Assembly (NCBI RefSeq): GCF_024273235.1
Contig: NZ_JANBVH010000024.1
Coordinates: forward strand, 1 to 64,000
DNA: 64,000 nucleotides
Direction of reading: 5' to 3'
DNA from: Sphingomonas faeni
Lineage (GTDB): Bacteria > Pseudomonadota > Alphaproteobacteria > Sphingomonadales > Sphingomonadaceae
The notes below the pieces were generated by a model that was given only the letters and a program-made list of their open reading frames with translations, did not search any database and had not been told where the DNA came from. Shown here piece after piece: positions 34,778 through 44,857 of this stretch (position 1 is its first letter; every line of letters starts with the position of its first letter). The translations under genes and the position numbers were made by a program.

Positions 34778-35842
34778 GTGAACGCCAAGCGCTCTTCGGT
34801 CTCCGCGGCCCTGCTCGACTGGTATGACGCGCATCGCCGCGAGCTGCCGTGGCGGGCGAAGCCGGGCGAGGCGGTCGATCCGTACCGGGTGTGGCTGTCC
34901 GAGGTGATGTTGCAGCAGACGACGGTGGCCGCGGTGACGCCGCGCTTCCTCGCATGGACCGCGCGGTGGCCGGACTTCGCGAGTCTGGCGGCGGCGGACG
35001 ATGCCGATGTGATGGCGGCGTGGGCGGGGCTTGGCTATTACGCGCGGGCCCGCAACCTCGTGAAGGCTGCGAAGGCCGTGGTGGCGGAGCATGGCGGGAT
35101 GTTTCCTCGGACCGAGGCGGAGTTGCGCGCGCTGCCGGGGTTGGGCGCATATACCGCGGCGGCGGTGGCGGCGATCGCGTTCGGCGAGCGGGCGGTGGTG
35201 GTCGATGCGAATGTCGAGCGGGTGGTCGCGCGGCTGTTCGCGATTCAGACGCCCTTGCCGGCGGCGCGGCCTGCGATTCGGGTGGCGGCGGATTCGATCA
35301 CGCCGGATGCTCGCGCGGGGGATTTCGCGCAGGCGATGATGGATCTCGGCTCGGGGATCTGCACAACGCGCGCGCCGAAGTGTCTGCTGTGTCCGATCCG
35401 CGCGTTTTGCGAAGGGTTCAAGCAGCGGGCACCGGAGCGATTGCCGGTGAAGGCGAAGAAGGCGGCCAAGCCTCAGCGCTACGGGACGATCTTCTGGCTG
35501 GAACGCGACGGTCAGGTGTTGCTGGTGCGGCGACCGGATACGGGGTTGCTGGGCGGGATGCGGGCGTTTCCGACCGGAGCCTGGGGCGAGGCAGCGCCCG
35601 GTTTCGAGGATGCGCCGGCGCAGGCGGATTGGCGGATGCTGGATGAGACCGTCGCGCACGGATTTACGCATTTCGATCTGCAACTGACGCTTGCGGTGGC
35701 GACGGTCGAGGCGCATCAACCGCGCGTTCCAACGGCAAGCGAATGGTGGCCGATCGACGACCTGGATACCGCCGGGCTGCCGACCGTTTTCGCCAAGGCC
35801 GGAAAGACCATACGCAACCGGGCCATACGGAGATCTGCATGA
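34778..35842 (+). CDS. mutY: A/G-specific adenine DNA glycosylase
   Basis: Removes adenine mispaired with 8-oxoguanine; 354 residues. The catalytic domain has VWLSEVMLQQTTVAAV, the helix-hairpin-helix LPGLGAYTAAAVAAIAF and the catalytic aspartate in VVVDANVERV. A [4Fe-4S] cluster site of the CX6CX2CX5C type is at ICTTRAPKCLLCPIRAFC. The C-terminal NUDIX-like domain follows from about residue 240 and recognises 8-oxoG. The start is a GTG at 34778, because ATG codons further upstream lie inside dciA. The stop overlaps the next gene by four bases. Confidence 0.95.
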   Translation: MNAKRSSVSAALLDWYDAHRRELPWRAKPGEAVDPYRVWLSEVMLQQTTVAAVTPRFLAWTARWPDFASLAAADDADVMAAWAGLGYYARARNLVKAAKAVVAEHGGMFPRTEAELRALPGLGAYTAAAVAAIAFGERAVVVDANVERVVARLFAIQTPLPAARPAIRVAADSITPDARAGDFAQAMMDLGSGICTTRAPKCLLCPIRAFCEGFKQRAPERLPVKAKKAAKPQRYGTIFWLERDGQVLLVRRPDTGLLGGMRAFPTGAWGEAAPGFEDAPAQADWRMLDETVAHGFTHFDLQLTLAVATVEAHQPRVPTASEWWPIDDLDTAGLPTVFAKAGKTIRNRAIRRSA

Positions 35843-37200
35843 AACTGGTGCACTGGATTACGGGCGGCCTCGCCGCATTGGCCGCCGCTACGGCCTATGC
35901 CCAGCAGGCTCAGCCGCGCCCGCAAGTTGGCCCGCAGCCTTCGCCTCAGGTTCGCTCGACGCCTCGGATGACGATTCCGGTGCGCGCGCTTTTGCCCGCG
36001 ACGACGGCGCTGTTCGATGGCTACGTCGCGCAGGACAAGATGCCGGGGATCGTCGGGGCGTTCGGCGTCGGCGACGGTCCGACGATGTTCCCCTCCGCGG
36101 GCAGGATCAGCGACGACCCGAATGCTCCGGCGGCGGGCCCCGACTCGCTGTGGCGCGTCTACTCCATGTCCAAGCCGATCACCGGCATGGCCGCGATGAT
36201 GCTGGTCGAGGACGGCAAGCTCAACCTCGACGATCCGGTCAGCAAATACATCCCGGCGTTCAAGGACATGAAGGTCGCGACCAGCCCCGACACCTCGCTC
36301 GCCACGCGGCCGGCGACGCGGCCGATCACGATCCGCAACCTGCTGACGCATACCGCCGGGCTCGGCTACACGATCGTCACCAAGGGGCCGCTGCTCAAGG
36401 AGTATGAGCGGCTCGGCATCCTGCCGCTGTCGGTCAGCGCGGCGATGGAAGAAAAGATGCGGCCCGTCCGGCCGAAGTCGCTCGAGGAGTTCGCCAACCG
36501 CGTCGCGACGCTGCCGCTGATCGCGGACCCCGGCACCAAGTGGAGCTATTCGATCGGGCTCGACGTGATGGGGCGGGTGATCGAGGTCGCGAGCGGCATG
36601 AGCTTCGAACGGTTCGTGCAGACGCGGCTGTTCGATCCGCTCAAGATGAAGTCGAGCTTCTGGCAGGTGCCGCAGAGCGAGGTCGGGCGGCTCGCGACCA
36701 ACTACGCGTTCGTCGGCGACACGCGGACGCCGCTCGATCCGGCGGCGAACTCGGTGTTCCTGCAGAAGCCGAGCTTTCCGTACGGTGGCGCCGGGCTCGT
36801 GATGTCGGCGCGCGATTACGACCGGTTCCTGCACATGATCCAGGACGGCGGGACGCTCGACGGCGTGCGCGTGATGAAGCCCGAGACGATCGCGCTCGCG
36901 ACGTCGAACCTGTTGCCGCCGGGCGTGGCCTATGGCGGCGTGAGTGGCGGTACCGGCGGCACGAAGGGCAGCAACATGGGCTTCGGCGCGGGCGGATCGG
37001 TGGTACTCGCGACGACGCCAAACGGGCCGGGCAAGGGTACCTATGCCTGGGGCGGCGCGGCGGGGACGATCGCGTGGGTCGATCCGCTGAAGCATTCGCG
37101 CGGCAACGTGATGGTCAATTACTTCCCCGCGGACCGCATTCCGCTCCGCGAGCAAGTGGTCGCGGCGCTGATGCAGGACGCAGCGAGGTTGCGCCGATGA
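35839..37200 (+). CDS. Beta-lactamase-family serine hydrolase
   Basis: A 453-residue secreted protein (signal LAALAAATAYAQQ) of the class C beta-lactamase/EstB family. The nucleophile motif SxxK is SMSK in WRVYSMSKPITGMAA, the Tyr motif is YSIG in TKWSYSIGLDVMGRV, and IRNLLTHTAGLGY is a family signature. Most such proteins are esterases or peptidases and do not confer beta-lactam resistance; the substrate is unknown. It is coupled to mutY upstream and nudC downstream by four-base overlaps at both ends. Confidence 0.92.
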   Translation: MKLVHWITGGLAALAAATAYAQQAQPRPQVGPQPSPQVRSTPRMTIPVRALLPATTALFDGYVAQDKMPGIVGAFGVGDGPTMFPSAGRISDDPNAPAAGPDSLWRVYSMSKPITGMAAMMLVEDGKLNLDDPVSKYIPAFKDMKVATSPDTSLATRPATRPITIRNLLTHTAGLGYTIVTKGPLLKEYERLGILPLSVSAAMEEKMRPVRPKSLEEFANRVATLPLIADPGTKWSYSIGLDVMGRVIEVASGMSFERFVQTRLFDPLKMKSSFWQVPQSEVGRLATNYAFVGDTRTPLDPAANSVFLQKPSFPYGGAGLVMSARDYDRFLHMIQDGGTLDGVRVMKPETIALATSNLLPPGVAYGGVSGGTGGTKGSNMGFGAGGSVVLATTPNGPGKGTYAWGGAAGTIAWVDPLKHSRGNVMVNYFPADRIPLREQVVAALMQDAARLRR

Positions 37201-38084
37201 GCGTGATGGAGGCACCGGGCTTCACGGGTGGGACGCTCGACCGGTCCGATGCGCTGCGCCACGATCCGGAGGGGCTGGCAGCGGCGCAGCGGGATTTGCG
37301 GGCGCGGTTGCTGGTGCTCGACGGGTTGCTGCCGGGCACGACCGACGACGGGCGGCTCGCCTGGACGTCGATGGCGGACATGCCCGACGATGCCGATCCG
37401 ATCCTGCTCGGGCTCGACGAGAGCGGGCGGCCGCATTTCGCGGCGTTGCTGAATGGGATGCGCGTCGACAATGCGCCGGCGATGCGGTCGCCTGCGCTGA
37501 TGGCAGTGCTCGCCGCCCTCGCGCCGGGTGAGGCTGCGACCTATGCTGGCGCGCGCAGTGTCATCGACTGGCATGTGCGGCATGGCTTCTGCGCGAAGTG
37601 CGGATCGCCGACCGAGGTGTTCCGGGCCGGGTGGGCGCGGAAGTGTCCGAACTGCGCGGCCGAGCATTTCCCGCGGGTCGATCCGGTGGTGATCATGATC
37701 GCCGAGCATGACGGGCGCGCGCTGCTAGGGCGCGGCAAGGGGTGGCCGCCGGGACGGTATTCGGCGCTGGCGGGGTTCCTGGAGCCGGGCGAGTCGATCG
37801 AGGAGGCGGTCGCGCGCGAGATCGTCGAGGAGTCTGGGGTTCGCGTCGGCAAGGTGCGCTATGTCGCGAGCCAGCCCTGGCCGTTCCCGTCGTCGCTGAT
37901 GGTCGCGTGCGTGGCGGAGGCGGAGGACGACGCGATCACGCTCGACGTGAACGAGCTTGAGGACGCGATGTGGGTGCCGCGGGAAATGGTGCGCGCGGTG
38001 TTGCGGGGGGAAGAGGGGCCGTTCCTGCCGCCGCCCCCCTATGCGATCGCGTATACGTTGTTGAAGGAATGGGCGGGGGAATAG
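37197..38084 (+). CDS. nudC: NAD(H) diphosphatase
   Basis: A 295-residue Nudix enzyme that splits NADH or removes NAD caps from RNA. A zinc ribbon is seen as CAKCG and KCPNCAAEHFPR, the Nudix box as GFLEPGESIEEAVAREIVEE, and SQPWPFPSSLM is the NudC-specific SQPWPFPxS motif. The N-terminal domain is the weakly conserved NudC-N type. It completes the mutY-hydrolase-nudC unit, in which two members deal with oxidised or cofactor nucleotides. Confidence 0.95.
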   Translation: MSVMEAPGFTGGTLDRSDALRHDPEGLAAAQRDLRARLLVLDGLLPGTTDDGRLAWTSMADMPDDADPILLGLDESGRPHFAALLNGMRVDNAPAMRSPALMAVLAALAPGEAATYAGARSVIDWHVRHGFCAKCGSPTEVFRAGWARKCPNCAAEHFPRVDPVVIMIAEHDGRALLGRGKGWPPGRYSALAGFLEPGESIEEAVAREIVEESGVRVGKVRYVASQPWPFPSSLMVACVAEAEDDAITLDVNELEDAMWVPREMVRAVLRGEEGPFLPPPPYAIAYTLLKEWAGE

Positions 38085-38105
38085 GTCTGCCCAAAGAATA
38101 ACGCA

Positions 38106-38217
38106 CTCCCCTCCCTGAAAGGGAGGGGTTGGGGGTGGGTAGGTCAGCTTTAGCCGCCACGGTTCGAGCTTGCGGAAGCCGACCCACCCCCGTCCCCTCC
38201 CTTCCAGGGAGGGGGGG
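38106..38217. repeat. Palindromic repeat, family D
   Basis: Second copy of the CTCCCTGAAAGGGAGGGG-type element, with complementary outer arms. It fills the gap between convergent nudC and LLM genes. Confidence 0.85.
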
Positions 38218-38229
38218 AAGTAGCCCGGC

Positions 38230-39228
38230 TTACGCCGCGATCTTCAGATCCTGCATCACGTCGGCGGTGATCGACAAGCTCCGCTTGCGCGCGTCATGAT
38301 CGTAGATCGCGCTGGTCACCATGACCTCGTCCACCCCGGTCCGCTCGATGAACGCCGCGATCCCGCGGGCGACCTTGGCCGGGCTGCCGACCGCCGAGCA
38401 TTGCAGCACACGGTCGAGGATCTGGTTGCCCTGCGCGCCGAGCGATTCGCGGTAGCCGGCGAGGGGCGGCTTCATCTTGCCGGGGTTGCCGGTACGGAGC
38501 GCGACGAACGACTGTTGCTGCGAACTGGCGAGCAGCTCGGCCTCGGCATCGGTGTCCGCGGCGAATACGTTGAAGCCGGCCATCGCGTGCGGCTTGGCAA
38601 GCCGCGCCGACGGGCGGAAATCGCGGCGGTAGATCGCCAGCGCGGCATCGAGCGCGTCGGGCGCGAAATGCGAGGCGAAGGCGTAGGGCAGGCCCAGCGC
38701 GGCGGCGAGCTGCGCGCCGAACGTGCTGGAGCCGAGAATCCACATGTCGACGTCGGCGCCTGCACCCGGCGTGGCGACGATCCCGGTCTGGCCGTCGTTC
38801 GCGAAATAGCTCTGCAACTCCATCACATCCTGCGGGAAGGCGTTGGCGTCGGTCTCCAGCGTGCGACGCATCGCACGCGCGACCCGCTGGTCGGAACCGG
38901 GTGCGCGGCCGAGGCCCAGGTCGATGCGGCCTGGAAACAGCGCGTCGAGCGTGCCGAACTGCTCGGCGATCGTCAGCGGCGCGTGGTTGGGCAGCATGAT
39001 GCCGCCCGCGCCGACGCGGATGGTGCTCGTGGCTGCGGCGATGTGCGCGATCACCACCGCGGTCGCGGCCGAGGCGATCCCGGTCATGCCGTGATGTTCG
39101 GCGACCCAATAGCGCTGGAACCCGACGTTCTCGGCGTGACGCGCGAGATCGGCCGCGTTGGCGAGCGATTGGGAGACGGTGCCGCCTTCGAGGACGGGAA
39201 CCAGATCGAGCAGGGAGTAACGTGTCAT
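38230..39228 (-). CDS. LLM-class flavin-dependent oxidoreductase
   Basis: A 332-residue luciferase-like monooxygenase of the MsnO8/YhbW-type subgroup. [51 protein letters not shown] and [13 protein letters not shown] are characteristic, as is the C-terminal [20 protein letters not shown]. It uses reduced FMN; the substrate is unknown. The ATG at 39228 begins MTRYSLLDL; 39264 would add 12 residues. Confidence 0.92.
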   Translation of the reverse strand: MTRYSLLDLVPVLEGGTVSQSLANAADLARHAENVGFQRYWVAEHHGMTGIASAATAVVIAHIAAATSTIRVGAGGIMLPNHAPLTIAEQFGTLDALFPGRIDLGLGRAPGSDQRVARAMRRTLETDANAFPQDVMELQSYFANDGQTGIVATPGAGADVDMWILGSSTFGAQLAAALGLPYAFASHFAPDALDAALAIYRRDFRPSARLAKPHAMAGFNVFAADTDAEAELLASSQQQSFVALRTGNPGKMKPPLAGYRESLGAQGNQILDRVLQCSAVGSPAKVARGIAAFIERTGVDEVMVTSAIYDHDARKRSLSITADVMQDLKIAA

Positions 39229-39353
39229 GCACCAGAGATAGGTACCGAACGGTAGCTTATCCACCCTTGATGTGGATTGCGGTGCTTTCGTCCGGTCGTA
39301 CAGACGTCACCCCGCTTGTCGCCACGCCCGGCGCTCCCTAGAGGTTCCGGCCG

Positions 39354-40019
39354 ATGCTTGCCCGCCTAAATCACGTCCGCAACTGGATCTTCGATCTCGA
39401 CAACACGCTGTACCCGGCGAGCGCGGACCTGTTCGCGCAAGTCGATGCGCGGATGACCGGGTTCATCCAGGATCTGCTCGGCCTCGAGTATGACGAGGCA
39501 CGGCGCGTGCAGAAGGGATATTTCCACAATCACGGCACGACTCTGTCGGGGTTGATGACCGAGCATCACGTCGACCCGCACGCGTTCCTGGAGCATGTCC
39601 ACGATATCGAGATGGACGTGCTGGAGCACGACGCGCCGCTGGTGGCGGCGATCGCCAAGCTGCCGGGGCGCAAGCTGGTCTTCACCAATGGCGACAAGCC
39701 CTATGCGCTGAAGATCCTCGACCGGCTCGGGCTGGGCGAGAGCTTCGAGGCGATCCACGACATCCACGCGATGGACCTGATGCCGAAGCCGCATGCGTCG
39801 GCCTATGCGGGCTTTTGTGCGGCGTTCGATATCGACCCCAGGGAGTCGCTGTTCGTCGACGACATGACGCGCAATCTCGCGCCGGCCAAGGCGATCGGGA
39901 TGACGACCGTGTGGGTCGACAACGGCTCCGAGCAGTCCCCCGGCGGCGCGCGCGACCACATCGATTTTACCGTGCCGGTGCTTGCGCCGTGGCTCGAAAC
40001 CATCCTGGAGACATCATGA
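39354..40019 (+). CDS. HAD-type pyrimidine 5'-nucleotidase
   Basis: A 221-residue haloacid dehalogenase phosphatase of the Sdt1/Phm8-like group. Motif I is FDLDNTLYP, motif II FTNGD, motif III the lysine in [10 protein letters not shown], and motif [11 protein letters not shown]. Nucleotide monophosphates are the likely substrates. It overlaps dapD by four bases (ATGA), a linkage I know as common in sphingomonads without clear metabolic reason. Confidence 0.9.
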   Translation: MLARLNHVRNWIFDLDNTLYPASADLFAQVDARMTGFIQDLLGLEYDEARRVQKGYFHNHGTTLSGLMTEHHVDPHAFLEHVHDIEMDVLEHDAPLVAAIAKLPGRKLVFTNGDKPYALKILDRLGLGESFEAIHDIHAMDLMPKPHASAYAGFCAAFDIDPRESLFVDDMTRNLAPAKAIGMTTVWVDNGSEQSPGGARDHIDFTVPVLAPWLETILETS

Positions 40020-40846
40020 CCTTGCAGACCATCATCGACGCCGCCTGGGAAGACCGCGCCAACCTCGGCCTCGAAACCAAGGGTGAGATTCGCGATGCCG
40101 TCGAGTCCGCGCTGGCGATGCTCGATGCGGGCACCGCGCGTGTCGCCGAGCCGACCGGGGCTGAGAATGGGGGCGGCTGGAAGGTCAACCAGTGGCTCAA
40201 GAAAGCCGTGCTTCTCTCCTTCCGGCTCAACGACAATGTCGTGATCGACGGCGGTTCGGCGGGCGCGCCGGCGTTCGACAAGGTGCCGTCCAAGTTCGCA
40301 GGCTGGGGCGATGCGGAGTTCCGCGCGGCGGGTATCCGCGTGGTGCCGGGTGCGGTCGCGCGGCGCGGGAGCTTCATCGCCAAGGGCGCGATTCTGATGC
40401 CGAGCTTCGTCAACATCGGCGCCTATGTCGGCGAGGGCACGATGGTCGACGCCTGGGCGACGGTCGGCAGTTGCGCGCAGATCGGCAGGAACGTGCATCT
40501 GTCGGGCGGTGCCGGCATCGGCGGCGTGCTCGAGCCGTTGCAGGCCGACCCCGTCATCATCGGCGACGGCGCCTTTATCGGTGCGCGCGCGGAGGTGGCC
40601 GAGGGGGTCCGCGTCGGCGAGGGCGCGGTGCTGTCGATGGGCGTGTATCTCGGCGCGTCGACCAAGATCATCGACCGCGCGACCGGCGAGGTCTTCAAGG
40701 GCGAAGTGCCGCCCTATGCGGTGGTCGTGCCGGGCTCGATCGGCGGCGGAGACGGCAAGCCCGCTTTGTACTGCGCTGTCATCGTCAAGCGGGTCGATGC
40801 GCAAACTCGTTCCAAAACCTCGATCAATGACCTGCTGAGGGACTGA
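40016..40846 (+). CDS. dapD: Tetrahydrodipicolinate N-succinyltransferase
   Basis: A 276-residue trimeric left-handed beta-helix enzyme of the succinylase branch of lysine and diaminopimelate synthesis. Hexapeptide repeats begin around residue 105: [61 protein letters not shown] helical N-terminal domain precedes them. It acts downstream of DapA and DapB; dapA lies nearly 39 kb away in the same window. Confidence 0.96.
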   Translation: MTLQTIIDAAWEDRANLGLETKGEIRDAVESALAMLDAGTARVAEPTGAENGGGWKVNQWLKKAVLLSFRLNDNVVIDGGSAGAPAFDKVPSKFAGWGDAEFRAAGIRVVPGAVARRGSFIAKGAILMPSFVNIGAYVGEGTMVDAWATVGSCAQIGRNVHLSGGAGIGGVLEPLQADPVIIGDGAFIGARAEVAEGVRVGEGAVLSMGVYLGASTKIIDRATGEVFKGEVPPYAVVVPGSIGGGDGKPALYCAVIVKRVDAQTRSKTSINDLLRD

Positions 40847-40907
40847 TCGGGTCGACATTCGCGCAGGTGCTGCCTATCCGGGTCGAAACATACCGAGGAG
40901 AAATATT

Positions 40908-41879
40908 TTGACCGCTGCCGCCAGCCAGGTTCTCGACCGCGTCCTCGTCCTCGAAATGGTCCGCGTGACCGAAGCCGCTGCGATCGCCGCGTCCACGCTC
41001 GTCGGTCGGGGCGACGAGAAGGCAGCCGATGCAGCAGCGGTCGAGGCTATGCGCGAGGCGCTCAACTCGCTGTACATGGACGGCACCGTCGTGATCGGCG
41101 AGGGCGAGCGCGACGAAGCGCCGATGCTGTTCATCGGCGAGAAGGTCGGCTCGGCGATCGGCAAGGGCCCGAAGATCGACATCGCGCTCGATCCTTTGGA
41201 AGGCACGACGATCTGCGCGACTGCGGGGCCGAACAGCCTCGCCGTGCTGGCGATCGCCGAAGAGGGCGGGCTGCTGAACGCACCCGACGTCTACATGGAC
41301 AAGATCGCGGTCGGGCCGGGCTATCCCGAGGGCATCATCGATCTCGACAAGACGCCGACCGAGAACATCATGGCGGTCGCCGCCGCCAAGGGCGTGCCGG
41401 CGCGCGACCTGATCGTGTGCGTGCTCGACCGGCCGCGTCACGAGAAGCTGATCGCCGAACTGCGTGCGGTTGGTTGCGGGATCATGCTGATCGGGGACGG
41501 CGACGTCGCCGGCGTGATCGCGACGTCCGACCCCGAGACGACGATCGACGTGTACATGGGCTCCGGCGGCGCGCCCGAAGGCGTGCTGGCGTGCGCGGCG
41601 CTGCGTTGCGTCGGCGGTCAGTTCAAGGGGCGGTTGCTGTTCCGCAACGACGACGAGCGTGGGCGCGCTGCGAAGTGGGGGATTACGGACCTCGATAAGC
41701 AATATGACCTGTCCGAACTGGCCAAGGGCGACTGCATCTTCGCGGCGACGGGCGTGACCGATGGCTCGCTGCTGGCGGGCGTGAAGCGGAAGAAGGGCAA
41801 GATGACCACCGAGAGCGTGGTCATGCGCGCGTCTTCGGGGACCGTGCGCTGGGTCAAGGGCGAACATCGGACGGCTTGA
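40908..41879 (+). CDS. glpX: Class II fructose-1,6-bisphosphatase
   Basis: A 323-residue gluconeogenic phosphatase. Diagnostic segments are DGTVVIGEGERDEAPML, DIALDPLEGTTICA (metal-binding DPLEGT), IAVGPGYPEGIIDLD and YMGSGGAPEGVLAAAAL-like YMGSGGAPEGVLACAAL. The start is a TTG at 40908, supported by GAGGAG about 8 bases upstream and by the family-typical N-terminal helix that follows; no in-frame ATG precedes the conserved part. Confidence 0.95.
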   Translation: MTAAASQVLDRVLVLEMVRVTEAAAIAASTLVGRGDEKAADAAAVEAMREALNSLYMDGTVVIGEGERDEAPMLFIGEKVGSAIGKGPKIDIALDPLEGTTICATAGPNSLAVLAIAEEGGLLNAPDVYMDKIAVGPGYPEGIIDLDKTPTENIMAVAAAKGVPARDLIVCVLDRPRHEKLIAELRAVGCGIMLIGDGDVAGVIATSDPETTIDVYMGSGGAPEGVLACAALRCVGGQFKGRLLFRNDDERGRAAKWGITDLDKQYDLSELAKGDCIFAATGVTDGSLLAGVKRKKGKMTTESVVMRASSGTVRWVKGEHRTA

Positions 41880-41900
41880 TCGAGCGACCCGAGCGGGGAG

Positions 41901-42010
41901 CACCACCCCGGCGAAGGCCGGGGCCCAAATGGGAAACGTCGCTAACGGAGCGATCCGCTTCCTTACTCAGGACGTTCCAATTGGGCCCCGGCCTCCGCCG
42001 GGGTGGTGCA
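41901..42010. repeat. Palindromic repeat, family B
   Basis: CACCACCCCGGCGAAGGCCG arm and the complement ending GGGGTGGTG, with about 45 bases between. A family A element follows after 31 bases. Confidence 0.88.
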
Positions 42011-42041
42011 CTTGGCTAGGGCAGGGGACTGACCAAGTATT

Positions 42042-42094
42042 GTTTCCCCGCGAAGGCGGGGACCCAGGCTGGGCTCCCGCCTTCGCGGGAGAAC
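42042..42094. repeat. Palindromic repeat, family A
   Basis: GTTTCCCCGCG arm first, GCGGGAGAAC arm last, centre CCCAGGCTGGG. It lies just upstream of the CPBP gene. Confidence 0.9.
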
Positions 42095-42134
42095 AAGGAC
42101 GAGCGGTGAGGGCGTGAGCGGTGGGAGTGTCGGC

Positions 42135-42866
42135 ATGATCCTTCCCAACGCCCTCCTCCTCGCCACCCTCATGAGCCTGGTCTGGTTCCTCAAGGGTGAC
42201 CTCCTCGGCTATCGCCGCATCAGGCGCCTCCCCGACACCGCCTCGCGCCAGAAAACCTACCGCCTGTGGATCGCCAAGGCCGTGATCGCCTTCGTCCTGC
42301 CCGCCATCATAGGGCTGGCACTACTCGGTCGCCTCGACGCCATCGTCGCTGTCCCCCGCGAGTTCGACGCGCTCCGCAGGCTCCTGCCAAGCCTCGCCGG
42401 CGATAGCCGCGCGGAGCTGCTCGGCATGATCGGCGGAAGCGCGCTCGGCGGCCTGGTCATCGGTGCGGTCCTCGCGACGCGGCGCAACTGGCGTATCCTC
42501 AAGACGATCGGCAATGTCGGGTCGCTCCTTCCGCGCAACCGGGCGGAGATCGCGCATGCCGCCGCCATGTCGATCGCGGCGGGCATATCGGAAGAACTCG
42601 CCTTCCGCTTGTTTCTGCCGTTGCTGGTCGCGCTCGTGTCCGGCAACGCGTTCGTCGCGTTCGGCGTCGCGATCGCGCTGTTCGGCGCGATGCACCTCTA
42701 TCAGGGGCGGGCGGGCGTGATCGCGACCACGCTCGTCGGCGCGCTGATGGCGGCGATCTACCTGATGTCCGGCGAGCTATGGCTGGCGATGCTCCTGCAC
42801 GCGCTGATCGATCTCAATTCGCTGGCATTGCGACCGGCGCTGACCGGAGCATGGCGCGCGGCTTGA
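42135..42866 (+). CDS. CPBP-family intramembrane metalloprotease
   Basis: A 243-residue membrane protein with six to seven helices. The catalytic motifs of the CAAX/Abi (CPBP) family are present: EExxxR as EELAFR in AGISEELAFRLFLPLL, FxxxH as FGAMH, and the last HxxxD/N as HALIDLN. Substrates are unknown; relatives process prenylated or bacteriocin-related peptides. ATG 42135 is preferred over the GTG at 42114 because the first helix follows directly. Confidence 0.88.
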   Translation: MILPNALLLATLMSLVWFLKGDLLGYRRIRRLPDTASRQKTYRLWIAKAVIAFVLPAIIGLALLGRLDAIVAVPREFDALRRLLPSLAGDSRAELLGMIGGSALGGLVIGAVLATRRNWRILKTIGNVGSLLPRNRAEIAHAAAMSIAAGISEELAFRLFLPLLVALVSGNAFVAFGVAIALFGAMHLYQGRAGVIATTLVGALMAAIYLMSGELWLAMLLHALIDLNSLALRPALTGAWRAA

Positions 42867-42919
42867 CTTCGCCGGCGCGGGTTCGTCCAATCGCGGCACG
42901 GTTCACGAAGGGAAATTCC

Positions 42920-44785
42920 ATGTCGCGCCACGCCCTCCTGCTCGCGCTTGCGGTCACCGCCGCAGTGCCCAGCGCAACCATCGCGCAGACGGGCATGCAG
43001 ACCGCGGCGCAATCCCCCTTCACCTTCGAGGAGGTGATGGTGCCGATGCGCGACGGGGCGAAGCTGCAGACCGTTATCATGCGGCCGCGCGGAATGACCG
43101 GGCCGCTGCCGATCCTGCTCCAGCGCACCCCCTACGGCGTGCCCGATGCGCCGTTTCCCAACGCCAGCCGGTTCGGTCCGCTGATGAAGGACGGCTACAT
43201 CTTCGTGTTCCAGTCGATGCGCGGGCGGTTCAAGTCGGACGGCGTCTTCACGCTCTCGACCGCGGTGCATGCCAAGGGCAACGGGGCCGGCGATCCGAAA
43301 GCGGTCGACGAGGCCACGGACGCCTACGACACCGTCGGCTGGCTGGTGAAGAACGTCTCCGCGAACACCGGCAAGGTCGGCATGTGGGGCGTGTCCTACC
43401 CGGGTTTCGCCGCGGCCGTCGCGCTGGCGAACCCGCATCCCGCGCTGAAGGCGGTCTCCCCGCAGGCGGCCTGGATCGATTACTGGCAGTCGGACGACCT
43501 CCACCGCAACGGCGCGCTGCGGCTGAGCTATGCGACCGACTGGGTGTCGTCGCTGCAGCTCGACAAGACGAAGAATTCCGACTTCGCCTATCCGAGCGAT
43601 ACGTACGATTATTTCCTCAAGGCGGGCTCGGCGGAGGCGATCGACCGGACCGTCTTCAAGGGCCGCGTGCCGATGTTCACGTCGTTGCTCGATCATCCCA
43701 ACCACGACAGCTTCTATACCGCGCAGCGCTGGACGGACTCGCTCGGCAAGACGACCGTCCCGACGCTGAACGTCGCCGGGTTCTGGGACCAGGAGGATCC
43801 GTGGGGTTCGTGGCAGATCTACGCCAGGCAGAAGCGCAACGACCCCGACAATCTCGCGCAGATGGTGGCGGGGCCGTGGCGTCACGGCGGGTGGCAGGGC
43901 ACGGCGGATCACCTCGGTCCGATCCCGCTGGGTACGGCCAGCGGTACGCAGTTCCAGGAACAGATCCAGGCGCCGTTCTTCGCCTATTGGCTTCACGGCA
44001 AGGGCGCGCGGCCGGACTTTGCGGCGAAGATGTTCCAGTCGGGTTCGAACGTCTGGAAGACCTATCCGGCCTGGCCCCCGACGGGCGCGAAGGCGACGAA
44101 CCTGTACCTGCACACGGACGGCAGCCTGTCGTTCACCGCGCCGCCGGCCAGCGAGGGGTGCCGCGATTACGTGTCCGATCCGGCGAACCCGGTGCCGTTC
44201 CGCCGGCGGCCGATGTCGGCGACCTATGCCAGCCCGGACTGGTCTTGGTGGGAGGCGGACGACCAGCGGTTCGTCGATCACCGGCCCGATGTGCTCGGGT
44301 ATGTGTCGGAACCGCTGACCGCGGACCTGACCGTGACGGGGGCGTTGTCGGCGACGTTGCAGGCATCGACGAGCGGCACGGACAGCGATTTCGTGGTAAA
44401 GCTGATCGACGTGCTGCCCGACGATACCGAGGCGTTCGACGGCCGCACGGCGCAACCGGGCGACTATCCGAAGACGCTGAACGGCTATCAGTTGCCGATC
44501 GCGATGGAGGTGCGGCGTGGGCGCTTCCTGGCGAGCGATACGACGCCGCAGCCGTTGGTGCCGGGCAAGGTTATGGCGTGGGACGTGCCGCTGCGCGACC
44601 ACGACCATGTGTTCAAGGCGGGACACCGGATCATGGTGCAGATCCAGTCGACATGGTTCCCGATGATCGACCGCAACCCGCAATCGTTCGTGCCGAACAT
44701 CGGGCGGGCGAAACCGGGGGACTATGTGAAGGCGACGCAGAAGGTCTGCGCGGGCTCGCGGATCACGTTGCCGGTTATGCGCTGA
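42920..44785 (+). CDS. CocE/NonD-family alpha/beta hydrolase
   Basis: A 621-residue secreted hydrolase (signal LLALAVTAAVPSATIAQ) of the X-Pro dipeptidyl-peptidase/cocaine esterase family. The Ser nucleophile is in MWGVSYPGFAAAVA, the aspartate probably in NVAGFWDQEDPWG, and the histidine in GPWRHGGWQG. The C-terminal jelly-roll domain ends with FKAGHRIMVQIQSTWFPMID. This is the glutaryl-acylase and alpha-amino-acid ester hydrolase type; the natural substrate is not known. Confidence 0.93.
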   Translation: MSRHALLLALAVTAAVPSATIAQTGMQTAAQSPFTFEEVMVPMRDGAKLQTVIMRPRGMTGPLPILLQRTPYGVPDAPFPNASRFGPLMKDGYIFVFQSMRGRFKSDGVFTLSTAVHAKGNGAGDPKAVDEATDAYDTVGWLVKNVSANTGKVGMWGVSYPGFAAAVALANPHPALKAVSPQAAWIDYWQSDDLHRNGALRLSYATDWVSSLQLDKTKNSDFAYPSDTYDYFLKAGSAEAIDRTVFKGRVPMFTSLLDHPNHDSFYTAQRWTDSLGKTTVPTLNVAGFWDQEDPWGSWQIYARQKRNDPDNLAQMVAGPWRHGGWQGTADHLGPIPLGTASGTQFQEQIQAPFFAYWLHGKGARPDFAAKMFQSGSNVWKTYPAWPPTGAKATNLYLHTDGSLSFTAPPASEGCRDYVSDPANPVPFRRRPMSATYASPDWSWWEADDQRFVDHRPDVLGYVSEPLTADLTVTGALSATLQASTSGTDSDFVVKLIDVLPDDTEAFDGRTAQPGDYPKTLNGYQLPIAMEVRRGRFLASDTTPQPLVPGKVMAWDVPLRDHDHVFKAGHRIMVQIQSTWFPMIDRNPQSFVPNIGRAKPGDYVKATQKVCAGSRITLPVMR

Positions 44786-44792
44786 GAAGCTT

Positions 44793-44845
44793 GTTCTCCC
44801 GCGAAGGCGGGAGCCCAGACTGGGTCCCCGCCTTCGCGGGGAAAC
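44793..44845. repeat. Palindromic repeat, family A (reverse orientation)
   Basis: GTTCTCCCGCG arm first, GCGGGGAAAC arm last, as at 16661-16713. It separates the convergent CocE and ABC permease genes. Confidence 0.9.
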
Positions 44846-44857
44846 ATAAGTCTTCCT

